Part shown: positions 45,214 through 54,894 of the stretch, piece by piece
Layout: each line of letters begins with the position of its first letter
Numbering within the stretch: the first letter of the stretch is position 1
Assembly (NCBI RefSeq): GCF_900111765.1
Contig: NZ_FOIB01000004.1
Location: forward strand, 124,001 to 188,000
Source of the DNA: Myxococcus fulvus
GTDB lineage: Bacteria; Myxococcota; Myxococcia; Myxococcales; Myxococcaceae
Reading direction: 5' to 3'
Length of the DNA: 64,000 bases
Translations under genes and position numbers: made by a program
The notes under the pieces: generated by a model
Database searches by the model: none
Told to the model about the DNA's origin: nothing
Seen by the model: only the letters and a program-made list of their open reading frames with translations

Positions 45214-47199
45214 ATGCCTCAAGCCACACCGCGCTCGTCACTTCCGGGAGCGCGCCCCAGCGCCTTCCTGCTCGCCGGAGCGTTCGTCACCGGCATGCTC
45301 CTCTTCGTCCATGGCGGCTGCGGAGGAGGTGACGGTGACGAGTGCCGGGACGCCATCCACTGCCGCCACGACAACGGCGCACCGGCCGAGGGCAAGGAGT
45401 GGGCCTGCGAGGACAATCGCTGCGTGCAGCACCCCGCCCAGCAGCCCCCGGATGCGGGCACGGACGCGGGGATGCCCGACGCGGGGGCTCCCGACGCGGG
45501 GGCTCCCGACTCGGGAACGCCCGACGCGGGGAGGCCCGACGCGGGGACTCCCGACGCGGGGAGGCCCGACGCGGGGACTCCGGACTCGGGCCCCACCACG
45601 GTGAGCATGCAAATCCTGGCCTTCAATGACTTCCACGGGCAGCTCGAGCCGCCCGGGGGGCAGATTCTGGCGGGCGTGGCCCCCGACGGTGGGCCGGTGC
45701 GGGTGAACGCGGGCGGCGTGACGTACTTCGCCCGGCACATCGCGGCCCTGCGGGCGACCAACCCCAACACCGTGGTGGTGGCGGCAGGAGACCTCATCGG
45801 CGGCTCCCCGCTGCTGTCGGGGCTCTTCCACGACGAGCCCACCATCGAGGCCATGAATCTGATGGGGCTGGACCTGGTCGCGGTGGGCAACCACGAGTTC
45901 GACGAGGGCAGCACGGAGCTGTTGCGCATGCAGTCGGGCGGCTGCCACCCGGTGGATGGCTGCCAGGACGGGGATGGCTTCTCGGGCGCGAAGTTCAAGT
46001 TCCTGGCGGCCAACGTGGCCACGGACGTGGACCGCACGCTGTTCCCCCGCTACGACGTGCGCGAGTTCGAGGGCGTGAAGGTGGCCTTCATCGGCATGAC
46101 GTTGGAGGCCACACCGGGAAGCGTCATTCCCTCGGGCGTGGAGGGGCTCACCTTCAAGGACGAAGTGCAGACGGTGAACGCGCTGGTGCCGGAGCTGCGG
46201 CAGCAGGGCATCGAAGCCATCATCGTGGTGGTGCACCAGGGCGGAATCGCGACCCCGGGCTCGCTGGTGAACGATTGCAAGGGCGCGGGCTCGGACGGCC
46301 TCATCGCAGGTGCCATCGTGGGCCTGGTCAAGGGCCTCAACGACGCGGTGGATGTCGTCGTCAGCGGCCACACGCACCAGGCCTACAACTGCGTCATCGA
46401 TGGCAAGGTCGTCACGAGCGCCTCGTCGATGGGGCAGCTCGTCACGGACATCGACCTGACGTTGAGCAAGGCGACGGGCGACGTCGTGACTGCGCGAGCG
46501 AACAACGTCATCGTCACTCGCGACGTGCAGGAGGTCGGCGCGGTGAAGGAGCTGGTGACGAAGTACCAGGAGCTCGTCACGCCTCTGGCCAACCGGGTCA
46601 TCGGCTGGGTGGCGCAGCCGCTCAGGACACAGTCGGACTCCGCGGGCCAGTCCACCCTGGGCCTCGTCATCGCGGACTCGCAGCTGGAGGCGACGAAGCC
46701 CGCGAACCTGGGTGGGGCGCAGGTGGCCTTCATGAACCCGGGCGGCATGCGCGCGGACATCGCCCAGGGCGAGGTCACCTACGGCGAGGCCTTCTCCACA
46801 CAGCCCTTCGGCAACAGCCTGATCACCATGACGCTGACGGGCGCGCAAATCGAGGAGGTGTTGGAGCTACAGTGGCGGCCGTCGGGAGCCACCCTCATGC
46901 TGCTTCCGTCGGCGGGCTTCACCTATGCGTTCAGCGCGTCGGCGCCCGTCGGAAACCGCGTCGACCCGGCGTCCATCCGGATCAACGGCGTGACGGTGGA
47001 CCCGGCGGCGAACTACCGCGTCACCGCGAACAACTACATCGCGAGTGGGAGTGATGGCTTTTCGGTGTTCACCGAGGGGACGAACCGGCTGACTGGCGCC
47101 ATGGACATCGACGCGATGGAGGCCTACTTGAAGGCGCGCAGCAGCGCGGCGAACCCGCTCCCCGCCCCGGCGCTCAATCGCGTCACCCGGCTGCCGTAG
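45214..47199 (+). CDS. Secreted 5'-nucleotidase / metallophosphatase with PDAG linker
   Basis: A 661-residue protein; GTGGAG precedes the ATG by 8 bases. The signal peptide or anchor (AFLLAGAFVTGMLLFVHGGC) may end in a lipobox-like GGC. A Cys-rich stretch and a linker of tandem PDAGx units follow. Metallophosphatase motifs: AFNDFHGQLEP, VVVAAGDLIGGSP, GNHEFDEG and SGHTHQAYNC. C-terminal 5'-nucleotidase domain: MNPGGMRADI, GEAFSTQPFGNSLITMTLTG and SGSDGFSVF. It should hydrolyse nucleotides, or related phosphoesters, outside the inner membrane to recover nucleosides and phosphate. First of two tandem paralogues. Confidence 0.92.
   Translation: MPQATPRSSLPGARPSAFLLAGAFVTGMLLFVHGGCGGGDGDECRDAIHCRHDNGAPAEGKEWACEDNRCVQHPAQQPPDAGTDAGMPDAGAPDAGAPDSGTPDAGRPDAGTPDAGRPDAGTPDSGPTTVSMQILAFNDFHGQLEPPGGQILAGVAPDGGPVRVNAGGVTYFARHIAALRATNPNTVVVAAGDLIGGSPLLSGLFHDEPTIEAMNLMGLDLVAVGNHEFDEGSTELLRMQSGGCHPVDGCQDGDGFSGAKFKFLAANVATDVDRTLFPRYDVREFEGVKVAFIGMTLEATPGSVIPSGVEGLTFKDEVQTVNALVPELRQQGIEAIIVVVHQGGIATPGSLVNDCKGAGSDGLIAGAIVGLVKGLNDAVDVVVSGHTHQAYNCVIDGKVVTSASSMGQLVTDIDLTLSKATGDVVTARANNVIVTRDVQEVGAVKELVTKYQELVTPLANRVIGWVAQPLRTQSDSAGQSTLGLVIADSQLEATKPANLGGAQVAFMNPGGMRADIAQGEVTYGEAFSTQPFGNSLITMTLTGAQIEEVLELQWRPSGATLMLLPSAGFTYAFSASAPVGNRVDPASIRINGVTVDPAANYRVTANNYIASGSDGFSVFTEGTNRLTGAMDIDAMEAYLKARSSAANPLPAPALNRVTRLP
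45475..45594. repeat. Eight tandem 15-bp units (PDAGx)
   Basis: Eight in-frame 15-base units of consensus CCCGACGCGGGGnnn encode PDAGA, PDAGA, PDSGT, PDAGR, PDAGT, PDAGR, PDAGT, PDSGP. Two rougher units precede them. The array makes a flexible extracytoplasmic linker. Units alternate as a 30-base higher-order pair near the end (R/T/R/T), a sign of recent slippage or unequal exchange. Confidence 0.85.
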
Positions 47200-47336
47200 C
47201 GTCGTTTCGGGGGACGGGGCCGTGTCCCTGTCCCCCGCGCGTCACGGGCCTCGAGCGGCCTCCACGAAGACGCGCCAGGGTGCGCCGGGCGGAGTAGGTT
47301 CCCGCCCCTGTCCTGTCCCTCGGGAGCCCCCTCCTC

Positions 47337-49226
47337 ATGTCACGGTCCACCCCGCGCCTGGGCGCGCTCCCCGGAGTCTTCCTCCTCGCCGGAGCCTTCC
47401 TCACCGGCATGCTCCTCTTCGCCCACGGCGGCCGCGGAGCAGACGCGTGCACGGACGCCCTCGACTGCCGCAAGTCGAAGGGCCCGCCAGCCCCGGGCCA
47501 GGAGTGGGCCTGCGTCGACGCCTCGTGCGTCCAGCGTCCCGCACAGCCGCCCACGGCGGACGCGGGCTCCGAGACGGTGAGCGTGCAGGTGCTGGCGTTC
47601 AACGACTTCCACGGGCAGCTCGAACCGCCCGGGGGCAGCACCGGACAGATTCAAACCGGCGTGGACGCCGACGGCGGGCCGGTGCGCGTGAGCGCGGGCG
47701 GCGCGTCGTACTTCGCGAAGCACCTGGCGGACCTCCGGGCCACCAACCCGAACACGGTGGTGGTGGCGGCCGGAGACCTCATCGGCGCGGCGCCGCTGGT
47801 GTCCGCGCTCTTCCACGACGAGCCCACCGTCGAGGCGATGAACCTCATTGGCCTGGACCTGGTCGCGGTGGGCAACCACGAGTTCGACGAGGGCAGCACG
47901 GAGCTCTTGCGCATGCAGTCGGGCGGCTGCCACCCGCAGGACGGCTGTCAGGACGGGGACGCCTTCGGGGGCGCGCGCTTCAAGTTCCTCGCGGCCAACG
48001 TGGCCACGGGCGTGGACCGCACGCTGTTCCCCCGCTACGACGTGCGCGAGTTCGAGGGCGTGAAGGTCGCCTTCATCGGCATGACGCTGGAGGGCACGCC
48101 GGAGATCGTCACGCCCACGGGCGTCGCGGGCATCGTCTTCCAGGACGAGGTGGAGACGGTGAACGCGCTGGTGCCCCAACTGCGCCAGCAGGGCGTGGAG
48201 GCCCTCATCGTCGTGGTGCACGAGGGCGGCGTGCCCGCGCCGGGCTCGCTCATCAACGAGTGCCGGGGCACGGGCGAGGGCGGCGGAATCTCCGGCCCCA
48301 TCGTGGCCATCGCGAAGGGAATCGACGACGCGGTGGACGTCATCGTCACCGGCCACACGCACCAGGCCTACAACTGCGTCATCGACGGCAAGGTCGTCAC
48401 GAGCGCCGCGTCGGTGGGGCGGCTCGTCACCGACATCGACCTGACCTTGAGCAAGGCGACCGGTGACGTGGTGGAGGCGAAGGCGAACAACCTCATCGTC
48501 ACGCGCGACGTGGTGGAGGACGGGCCGGTGAAGGAGCTGGTGACGCGCTACCAGCAGCTCGCCACGCCCCTGGCCAACCGGGTCATCGGCTGGGTGGCCG
48601 AGACGCTCAAGACGCCCATCACCCAGGCGGACCCGGCGGGACAGTCCACGCTGGGCTTCGTCATCGCGGACTCGCAGCTCGCGGCGACGCGGGCGGCGAA
48701 CCTGGGCGGCGCGCGGGTGGCCTTCATGAACCCGGGCGGCGTGCGCGCGGACATCAGCCGAGATTCGAACAACCCCGCCGACAAGGGCGAGGTCACCTTC
48801 GGCGAGGCCTTCACCACGCAGCCGTTCGGCAACAGCCTGGTCACCCTGACGCTGACGGGGGCGCAAATCGAGGAGCTGCTGGAGCGACAGTGGCAGCAGG
48901 TGGGCCCCAACGTCGTCACCCGCATCCTCCATCCGTCCGCGGGCTTCACGTACGCGTTCAGCGCGTCGGCGCCCATCGGCAGCCGCATCGACCCGGCGTC
49001 CATCCGCCTCGACGGCGCGCCGTTGGATGCAGCGGCGACCTACCGCGTGACGGTGAACAACTTCCTCGCGGGCGGCGGGGATGGCTTCGCGGTGCTCACG
49101 CAGGGGACGAACCGCCTGGGCGGCGCCATCGACAGCGACGCGCTGGAGGCCTACCTGAAGGCGCACAGCTCCCAGGCAAGGCCCCTCGCGGCGCCCGCGC
49201 TGAACCGAATCACCGCGCTGCCCTAG
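47337..49226 (+). CDS. Secreted 5'-nucleotidase / metallophosphatase, second copy
   Basis: A 629-residue paralogue of the preceding gene, on the same strand and 137 bases downstream, with the same signal/anchor (VFLLAGAFLTGMLLFAHGG) and the same metallophosphatase motifs (AFNDFHGQLEP, AAGDLIGAAPL, GNHEFDEG, TGHTHQAYNC) and C-terminal domain (MNPGGVRADI, GEAFTTQPFGNSLVTLTLTG). Differences: no PDAG linker, no lipobox-like GGC, and an insertion SRDSNNPADKGEV before the conserved GEV. Both copies look functional; the pair arose by tandem duplication. Confidence 0.92.
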   Translation: MSRSTPRLGALPGVFLLAGAFLTGMLLFAHGGRGADACTDALDCRKSKGPPAPGQEWACVDASCVQRPAQPPTADAGSETVSVQVLAFNDFHGQLEPPGGSTGQIQTGVDADGGPVRVSAGGASYFAKHLADLRATNPNTVVVAAGDLIGAAPLVSALFHDEPTVEAMNLIGLDLVAVGNHEFDEGSTELLRMQSGGCHPQDGCQDGDAFGGARFKFLAANVATGVDRTLFPRYDVREFEGVKVAFIGMTLEGTPEIVTPTGVAGIVFQDEVETVNALVPQLRQQGVEALIVVVHEGGVPAPGSLINECRGTGEGGGISGPIVAIAKGIDDAVDVIVTGHTHQAYNCVIDGKVVTSAASVGRLVTDIDLTLSKATGDVVEAKANNLIVTRDVVEDGPVKELVTRYQQLATPLANRVIGWVAETLKTPITQADPAGQSTLGFVIADSQLAATRAANLGGARVAFMNPGGVRADISRDSNNPADKGEVTFGEAFTTQPFGNSLVTLTLTGAQIEELLERQWQQVGPNVVTRILHPSAGFTYAFSASAPIGSRIDPASIRLDGAPLDAAATYRVTVNNFLAGGGDGFAVLTQGTNRLGGAIDSDALEAYLKAHSSQARPLAAPALNRITALP

Positions 49227-49230
49227 ACCT

Positions 49231-49653
49231 TCAGGGCACGGGCCCGCGTCCCTGACCGCCGGAGGGCACATCACCGCCGCGGCCGGGGACGTTGTCGGGC
49301 GACACGGTGGAGCCCGGGAGGATTTCAATCTCCTGGGTGCGCGTCACGCGCCGGGCCACCTCGTCGAACTCCAGCTCGATGCCGCGTCCCGGCTGGTCCT
49401 TCAGGCCGAAGCGGATGCGCCAGTAGTTGGGGCGGATCTCCACGGCCTCGCCGGCCTCGGAGAGCACCAGGCTGTTGTTGCGGGCGTATTCCTCGCCGGC
49501 CTGGATGACGTCACGCTCGCCCAGCTCCGCCTGCACGGAGGCCGAGCTGGGAGGCTGGGGCGGTCGGCCGGTGGGCCCGACACAGCCCGCTCCGGCCAGG
49601 AAGGCGGCGGTCAGCAGGAGTCGAGGGAGAGGGCGCGAGCTGAGCCTGGACAT
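49231..49653 (-). CDS. Small lipoprotein of unknown function
   Basis: A 140-residue protein from ATG 49653; ATG 49677 is a near alternative and neither has a clear ribosome site. Lipobox AGAGC near residue 24, then a Pro/Ser-rich linker. The compact mature part (GEEYARNNSLVLSEAGEAVEI, NYWRIRFGLKDQPGRGIELEFDEVARRVTRTQEI) resembles in plan the middle of the His/Asp-tailed lipoprotein at 30332-30754 (WKVKF, LHLEYD). Both may belong to one family of small envelope proteins. Converges with the nucleotidase gene. Confidence 0.7.
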   Translation of the reverse strand: MSRLSSRPLPRLLLTAAFLAGAGCVGPTGRPPQPPSSASVQAELGERDVIQAGEEYARNNSLVLSEAGEAVEIRPNYWRIRFGLKDQPGRGIELEFDEVARRVTRTQEIEILPGSTVSPDNVPGRGGDVPSGGQGRGPVP

Positions 49654-49918
49654 GCCCACAAGTTGAGCATGGGACATGCCACCCGCATCCCTGGAGAGCG
49701 ACTTCGAAGGCGCGCGAATCTTGCGCCTGCTCGGGGCTCCAGCGCGGAACCTGCGCCCCGGGCCCTGACTGAAGGAAGCGCCGGCGCGGGTTGTTGTCCT
49801 CGCCCCCGGCTCCAGCGCGCCCCCTTGCGTACGCAATCGGATGCGCAATGCCACTGGCGGCCCGGCTGTCCACCACTCGAATCGAAGTCACCCTCCCTGT
49901 TCGAGAGGAGGGATGGCG

Positions 49919-52237
49919 ATGACTTTTCGTGCGAGAACGTGGACATTTCTCTGGGGGCTCGGCTGCTTGCTCCTGGCGGGCCAAAGCCAGGCCATGGACG
50001 AGGCGACGGCGCACCGCGTCCTGCAATTCGCCCAGCAACAGGCGACCAGGACGGACGCGCTGGTCCCCACGGGCCGATATCCCCAGGCCACCACGAATGG
50101 CGGGTGGACCACCATCGACGCCGCGGCCCCCATCGAATGGACCCAGGGCTTCTTTCCCGGTGAGCTCTGGTACCTCTTCGAGGACTCGGGCATCGCCACC
50201 TTCAAATCCCTGGCGGCCGCCCGGACGGACCCGCTGAAGGTCCAGCAGACCAACTCGACGACCCACGACACGGGCTTCAAGCTCATCACCAGCTTCGGCA
50301 ACGCGTACCGCTTCACGGGCGACGAGGCCCAGCGGCAGGTCCTGCTCACGGGCGCCGCTTCGCTGGCCAGGCGCTACAACGCGAAGCTGGGCTTCGTCGT
50401 GTGCTGCGATTGGAACCGGCCCGTGTGGCTCGCGCCGCTCTTCGTGGACACGATGATGGACCTCGAGCTGCTGCTGTGGGGCGCCGCGCACGGGGGCTCG
50501 TCCACCTGGCGGGACATGGCCGTCAACCACGCCCTCAAGACGCTCAGCGTCCTCGTCCGCTCGGACGGCAGCTCCTTCCACATGGCGGACTTCGACCCGA
50601 ACACGGGCGCGATGCGGCTGCGCGGCACGTTCCAGGGGGCCTCGAACACCTCCACCTGGGCGCGCGGGCAGACGTGGCTCATGTATGGCTACACCATGGT
50701 GTATCGCTACACACGCGACACGCGCATGCTGGCCGCGGCCCAGAAGACCACCGACTGGTACCTAAGCCATCTGCCCGCGGACATGGTCCCCCTCTGGGAC
50801 TTCAATGCCCCGGCGAACCAGCAGTACAAGGACACCTCCGCGGCCGCCGTCGCCGCCTCGGCGCTGCTGGAGTTGAGCAACTACGTCTCGGACACGGCCA
50901 CCCGGCAACGCTACCGTGACGCCGCGCTGCGCATGCTGGATGCCCTCAGCGCCGCGCCCTACCTGGCCAGCGGGACGAGCAAGGCCAGCGTCCTCCAGCA
51001 CGCCGTGGGCAACCTGCCAGCGGGCAAGGAGATCGACGTGGGCCTCATCTACGGGGACTACTACTTCGTCGAGGCCCTCCAGCGCTTCCTGCAACAGGAG
51101 CGCCTCCTGGCGGGCTGGGGCGCGCGCACCAGCTTCCCGGCGGGGGTGCATGACCTCGGGTCCCAGAACACCGGCGTCGTCACGGTTGAGTTCGACGTGA
51201 CGCCGCGGCGCCATCCCATCGATGGCGTCATCGGCTACGCCGACACGTCCACCACCGTCACGGGCTTCTCCAGCCTGGCCATGGGCATCCGGATGAACAC
51301 GGACGGCCGCTTCGACGTGCGCAATGGAGGAAGCTACGCCGCGCTCACCGCGGTGCCCTACGCGTTCGACACCACGTACCACGTGCGCATGGTGACGGAC
51401 CTCGACGCCAAACGCTACAGCGTCTGGGTGCGCCCGCCGGGCGGCGCGGAGATTCAACTCGCCAGCAACTACGCCTTCCGCTCGGACGCGCCTCCCACGA
51501 ATGACCTCGGCAAGGTGGTGCTCAACAGCACCACTGCGAATGACGCGTACACGGTGACCCGGCACACGGTGTCGGGCGCCCCTCCTCCGTCGACGCCCTG
51601 GCCTTCGCGGGTCGACTTCTCGGCGGCCGTGCATGGCCTGGGGACCGGCAACACCGGCACGGTGACGACCGAGTTCGACGTGACGCCCGCGCTGAGCCCG
51701 ATGGATGGCGTCATCGGCTACGCCGACACGTCCACCACCATCACGTCGTTCTCCAGCTCGGCCATGCTCATCCGGATGAGCACGGACGGCCGCTTCGACG
51801 TGCGCGACGGCGCGACCTACACCGCGCTCACCACGGTGCCGTACACCGCCAACACGACGTACCACGTGCGCATGGTGGCGGACCTGGACACCCGGCGCTA
51901 CAGCGTGTGGGTGCGGCCTCCGGGCGGCGCGGAGGTCCAGCTCGCCGACAACTACGCCTTCCGCTCGAACGCACCGCCCACCGATGACCTGGGGAAGGTG
52001 ACGCTCAATGGCACCACGGGCAACGACACGTACGTCGTGAGGAACCACGTCGTGAGGAGAGGGGCCTCCGCCGCGCCCACGCCCGACGTCGAGTCGCTCG
52101 ATGGGGCGCCTCTGACCGGGGACGCCTCGCAGCCGCAGGGAGGCTGCGCCGCCAGCCCCGGCCCCGGTGGCCTGGCCCTCCTTGGCGCGGTGCTGTGGCT
52201 GACGCGCCGGGGCAGGCGCTCCCGCCTCACGGCCTGA
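49919..52237 (+). CDS. Secreted GH88-type glycosidase with two beta domains and a MYXO-CTERM tail
   Basis: A 772-residue protein. ATG 49919 is preferred over ATG 49913 because AGGAGG sits 7 bases upstream. Signal peptide ends LLLAGQSQA near residue 26. Residues about 30-395 match GH88 (unsaturated uronyl hydrolase) alpha/alpha barrels: WTQGFFPGELWYLFE, HDTGFKLITSFGNAYRFTG, FVDTMMDLELLLWGAAHGG with a catalytic Asp, WARGQTWLMYGYTMVYRYT, DTSAAAVAASALLEL. Two similar beta domains of about 145 residues follow (FDVTPRRHPIDGVIGYADTS, again FDVTPALSPMDGVIGYADTS). The end GGCAASPGPGGLALLGAVLWLTRRGRR is a myxosortase-type tail (Cys, hydrophobic run, Arg cluster). Probably cleaves unsaturated uronic acids off lyase products from plant or other polysaccharides at the cell surface. 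Confidence 0.88.
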   Translation: MTFRARTWTFLWGLGCLLLAGQSQAMDEATAHRVLQFAQQQATRTDALVPTGRYPQATTNGGWTTIDAAAPIEWTQGFFPGELWYLFEDSGIATFKSLAAARTDPLKVQQTNSTTHDTGFKLITSFGNAYRFTGDEAQRQVLLTGAASLARRYNAKLGFVVCCDWNRPVWLAPLFVDTMMDLELLLWGAAHGGSSTWRDMAVNHALKTLSVLVRSDGSSFHMADFDPNTGAMRLRGTFQGASNTSTWARGQTWLMYGYTMVYRYTRDTRMLAAAQKTTDWYLSHLPADMVPLWDFNAPANQQYKDTSAAAVAASALLELSNYVSDTATRQRYRDAALRMLDALSAAPYLASGTSKASVLQHAVGNLPAGKEIDVGLIYGDYYFVEALQRFLQQERLLAGWGARTSFPAGVHDLGSQNTGVVTVEFDVTPRRHPIDGVIGYADTSTTVTGFSSLAMGIRMNTDGRFDVRNGGSYAALTAVPYAFDTTYHVRMVTDLDAKRYSVWVRPPGGAEIQLASNYAFRSDAPPTNDLGKVVLNSTTANDAYTVTRHTVSGAPPPSTPWPSRVDFSAAVHGLGTGNTGTVTTEFDVTPALSPMDGVIGYADTSTTITSFSSSAMLIRMSTDGRFDVRDGATYTALTTVPYTANTTYHVRMVADLDTRRYSVWVRPPGGAEVQLADNYAFRSNAPPTDDLGKVTLNGTTGNDTYVVRNHVVRRGASAAPTPDVESLDGAPLTGDASQPQGGCAASPGPGGLALLGAVLWLTRRGRRSRLTA

Positions 52238-52279
52238 GGGCCCCGCCCACCCGCTCCTCGCGGCGCGGACACCGACACG

Positions 52280-52305
52280 GCCCGGCGGCAGCCCCACCGC
52301 CGGGC
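52280..52305. terminator. Strong GC hairpin after the GH88 gene
   Basis: Perfect 9-bp stem GCCCGGCGG / CCGCCGGGC with 8-base loop, 43 bases after the GH88 stop and 73 bases before the alcohol dehydrogenase start. There is no T-run, so it would not be a classical intrinsic terminator; it may stall polymerase, protect the upstream mRNA 3' end, or be chance. Confidence 0.35.
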
Positions 52306-52377
52306 CCGGTTGCGCGTCGAAGGCAGGGACCCGAGGTTTGTCGTGAGGCGAACCCGAGACACGCCCTGTGGGGGACC

Positions 52378-53433
52378 ATGCGAGCAACCGTCTTTCGAGG
52401 TGTCGGGGACTTCGGTCTCGAGGAAGTCGAGCGCCCCCGCGCCAGCACGGGCGAAGCCGTCGTCCGCGTCACGTCGACGACCATCTGTGGCACGGACCTG
52501 CACATCGTCCGGGGTGAATACGCCGTGAAGCCAGGCCTCACGCTTGGCCATGAGCTGGTGGGGGTCATCGAGGAGCTGGGCCCCGGGGTGGAGGGCTTCC
52601 AGACGGGCGAACGCGTCCTCGTCGGCGCCATCACGCCCTGCGGCCAATGCCATGCATGCCTGTCCGGCCACCTGTCCCAATGCGGGCATGGCTCGGGGTA
52701 CGAGGCGATGGGAGGCTGGCGGCTGGGCAACACCCAGGACGGGGCGCAGGCCGAGTACGTCAGGATTCCCTTCGCGCAGGCCAACCTCGCGCCAGTGCCC
52801 GCGGGGCTCTCGGACGAGCAGGTGCTGCTGCTGGCGGACATCGCCTCCACGGGGTTCAGCGGCGCCGAATCCGGCGGCGTGCGCATCGGCGACACCGTGG
52901 TCGTCCTCGCCCAGGGGCCCATCGGCTTGTGTGCGTCGCTGGGCGCCAGGTTGATGGGCGCCGCGCGGGTCATCGGAGTCGACGGGGACGAGTCCCGGCG
53001 GGCCTTCGCCCGGAGGATGGGCGTGGACGTGGTGCTGGACCCCCGGAACCAGGACATCGTGGCAGAGGTCAGGCGACTGACGGGGAGCGGCGCGGACGTC
53101 GCCATCGAGGCCCTGGGCGCCCAGGAGACCTTCGAGACGGCCCTTCGCTCACTGCGCCCGGGCGGCACCCTCTCCAGCCTGGGGGTCTATTCCGGCAAGC
53201 TGCAGCTCCCCTACGACGCGTTCGCCGCGGGGCTGGGTGACCACCGCGTCGTCACCACCCTCTGCCCGGGCGGCAAGGAGCGCATGCGCAGGCTGATGGC
53301 CGTCGTCCAGTCGGGTCGGGTCGACCTGACGCCCCTGTTCACGCACCACTTCGCGCTCAAGGACATCCGGGACGCCTACGAGCTCTTCGGCCAGCGGCGC
53401 GATGGCGTCATCAAGGTCGTCATCCACCCCTGA
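52378..53433 (+). CDS. Zinc-dependent alcohol dehydrogenase (MDR family)
   Basis: A 351-residue enzyme. Catalytic zinc ligands appear in TTICGTDLHIVRGEY and LGHELVGVI; structural zinc site C-x2-C-x2-C-x7-C is CGQCHACLSGHLSQC. The Rossmann loop is VVLAQGPIGLCASLGARLMG. The closest type is the secondary-alcohol/isopropanol and threonine/sorbitol dehydrogenase group; substrate not readable. First gene of a stress-type cluster and 24 bases ahead of the glycosyltransferase. Confidence 0.9.
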   Translation: MRATVFRGVGDFGLEEVERPRASTGEAVVRVTSTTICGTDLHIVRGEYAVKPGLTLGHELVGVIEELGPGVEGFQTGERVLVGAITPCGQCHACLSGHLSQCGHGSGYEAMGGWRLGNTQDGAQAEYVRIPFAQANLAPVPAGLSDEQVLLLADIASTGFSGAESGGVRIGDTVVVLAQGPIGLCASLGARLMGAARVIGVDGDESRRAFARRMGVDVVLDPRNQDIVAEVRRLTGSGADVAIEALGAQETFETALRSLRPGGTLSSLGVYSGKLQLPYDAFAAGLGDHRVVTTLCPGGKERMRRLMAVVQSGRVDLTPLFTHHFALKDIRDAYELFGQRRDGVIKVVIHP

Positions 53434-53457
53434 AGCCCTCGCGACGACCGAAGCCCC

Positions 53458-54894
53458 ATGCTCAAGCCCTTCGAGGTGCACGTCCAGGCCGAGCCCCTCG
53501 CGCGACTGGAACAGGAGCTGGACGGGGCCGGCTGGAACGCGCTGCGGGCCCACGCCCAGGCGACCCGGGCCCGCATGGCGGGGCGCACGTTCTGGAACAT
53601 CAGCTCCACGGCGCGGGGCGGCGGCGTGGCGGAGATGCTCCCCCGCCTCATCGGATACGCGCGCGGCATGGGCGTGGACGCACGCTGGCTCGTGCTCACC
53701 GGCACCCCCGGGTTCTTCCACATCACCAAGCGGCTCCATCACGCCCTGCATGGCTCCCCGGGTGACGGCTCCGCATTGGGGGCGGCCGAGCACGCCTGCT
53801 ACGACGAGGTCCTGCGCGACAACGCGGAGGAGCTGCTCGTCCTGGTGAAGCCCGGGGACGTGGTCGTGCTGCACGACCCGCAGACCGCGGGGCTCGGTCC
53901 CGCGCTGGCCTCGGCGGGCGCCCGCGTGGTCTGGCGCTGTCATGTCGGCCGGGACACGCCGAACGCCGAGGTGGAGCGCGGCTGGGCGTTCCTCGCGCCC
54001 GGCCTGGCCGCCGCCCGGCTCACGGTCTTCTCCCGGGCCGCGTATGTGCCACCGCAGTGCGCGGACCGGGCGCTCGTCATCCCACCCTCCATCGACATCC
54101 TCGCGGTGAAGAACCAGCCCATGGCGCCCGAGGTCGCGCGCGCCATCCTCGCGGTCACCGGCCTTCTGCACGGACCACCGGACACGGCCGCGCCCGTCTT
54201 CACGCGCACGGATGGCGTGATGGGGTGCGTGTCGCGGGGCGCGGACGTCATCCGACTGGGGGCGGGGCCCGCCGCCGACCTCCCCCTGGTGGTCCAGGTC
54301 TCCCGGTGGGACCCGCTGAAGGACCCGGCGGGAGTGCTGCTCGGGTTCGCGCAGCTGCTGCGGCAGTCCCCTCAGCTGCGCGCGCAGCTGGTGCTCGCCG
54401 GCCCGGCCGTCACGTCGGTGGCGGATGACCCCGACGCGGCGCAGACGCTCCAGGACGTCATCGCGCTGTGGCGGCAGCAATCGCGCTTCGTGCGCCAGCG
54501 CGTCCAACTCGTGTGCCTGCCCATGGCGGACAGCGAGGAGAACGCCGCCATCGTCAACGCCCTGCAACGTCACGCCGCCGTGGTGGTGCAGAAGAGCCTC
54601 CAGGAGGGCTTCGGGCTCACCATCACCGAGGCCATGTGGAAGGCGCGCCCCGTGGTGGCGAGCGCGGTGGGAGGGCTCCAGGACCAGGTCATCCATGGGG
54701 AGAACGGCCTGCTCGTGCGCGACCCTGGCGACCGGAAGGAGTTCGCGGAGGCAGTGCGCTCGCTGCTGGAGGACCCGGAACGGGCGGTCCTCCTGGGCCG
54801 CCGGGCCCACGACTTCGTGCGCACCCGCTACACCGCCCCTCGCCATCTCACGGACTTCGCGCGCCTGCTCGAGCGATTGGACGCAAGGGGCTGA
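53458..54894 (+). CDS. GT4 glycosyltransferase, TreT-like trehalose synthase
   Basis: A 478-residue GT-B enzyme. The N-terminal lobe has [19 protein letters not shown], the glycine-rich loop typical of TreT, and [15 protein letters not shown]. The C-terminal nucleotide lobe has [17 protein letters not shown] and [29 protein letters not shown], with the E-x7-E catalytic motif of GT4. TreT joins a nucleotide-glucose to glucose to make trehalose. The length exceeds archaeal TreT by about 60 residues. Its place between an alcohol dehydrogenase and ppsA fits stress-protectant synthesis. Weak ribosome site. Confidence 0.82.
   Translation: MLKPFEVHVQAEPLARLEQELDGAGWNALRAHAQATRARMAGRTFWNISSTARGGGVAEMLPRLIGYARGMGVDARWLVLTGTPGFFHITKRLHHALHGSPGDGSALGAAEHACYDEVLRDNAEELLVLVKPGDVVVLHDPQTAGLGPALASAGARVVWRCHVGRDTPNAEVERGWAFLAPGLAAARLTVFSRAAYVPPQCADRALVIPPSIDILAVKNQPMAPEVARAILAVTGLLHGPPDTAAPVFTRTDGVMGCVSRGADVIRLGAGPAADLPLVVQVSRWDPLKDPAGVLLGFAQLLRQSPQLRAQLVLAGPAVTSVADDPDAAQTLQDVIALWRQQSRFVRQRVQLVCLPMADSEENAAIVNALQRHAAVVVQKSLQEGFGLTITEAMWKARPVVASAVGGLQDQVIHGENGLLVRDPGDRKEFAEAVRSLLEDPERAVLLGRRAHDFVRTRYTAPRHLTDFARLLERLDARG

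Noticed and set aside
45475..45594. CRISPR-like array
   Set aside because: 15-bp units without spacers, in frame inside a gene; a protein linker repeat.
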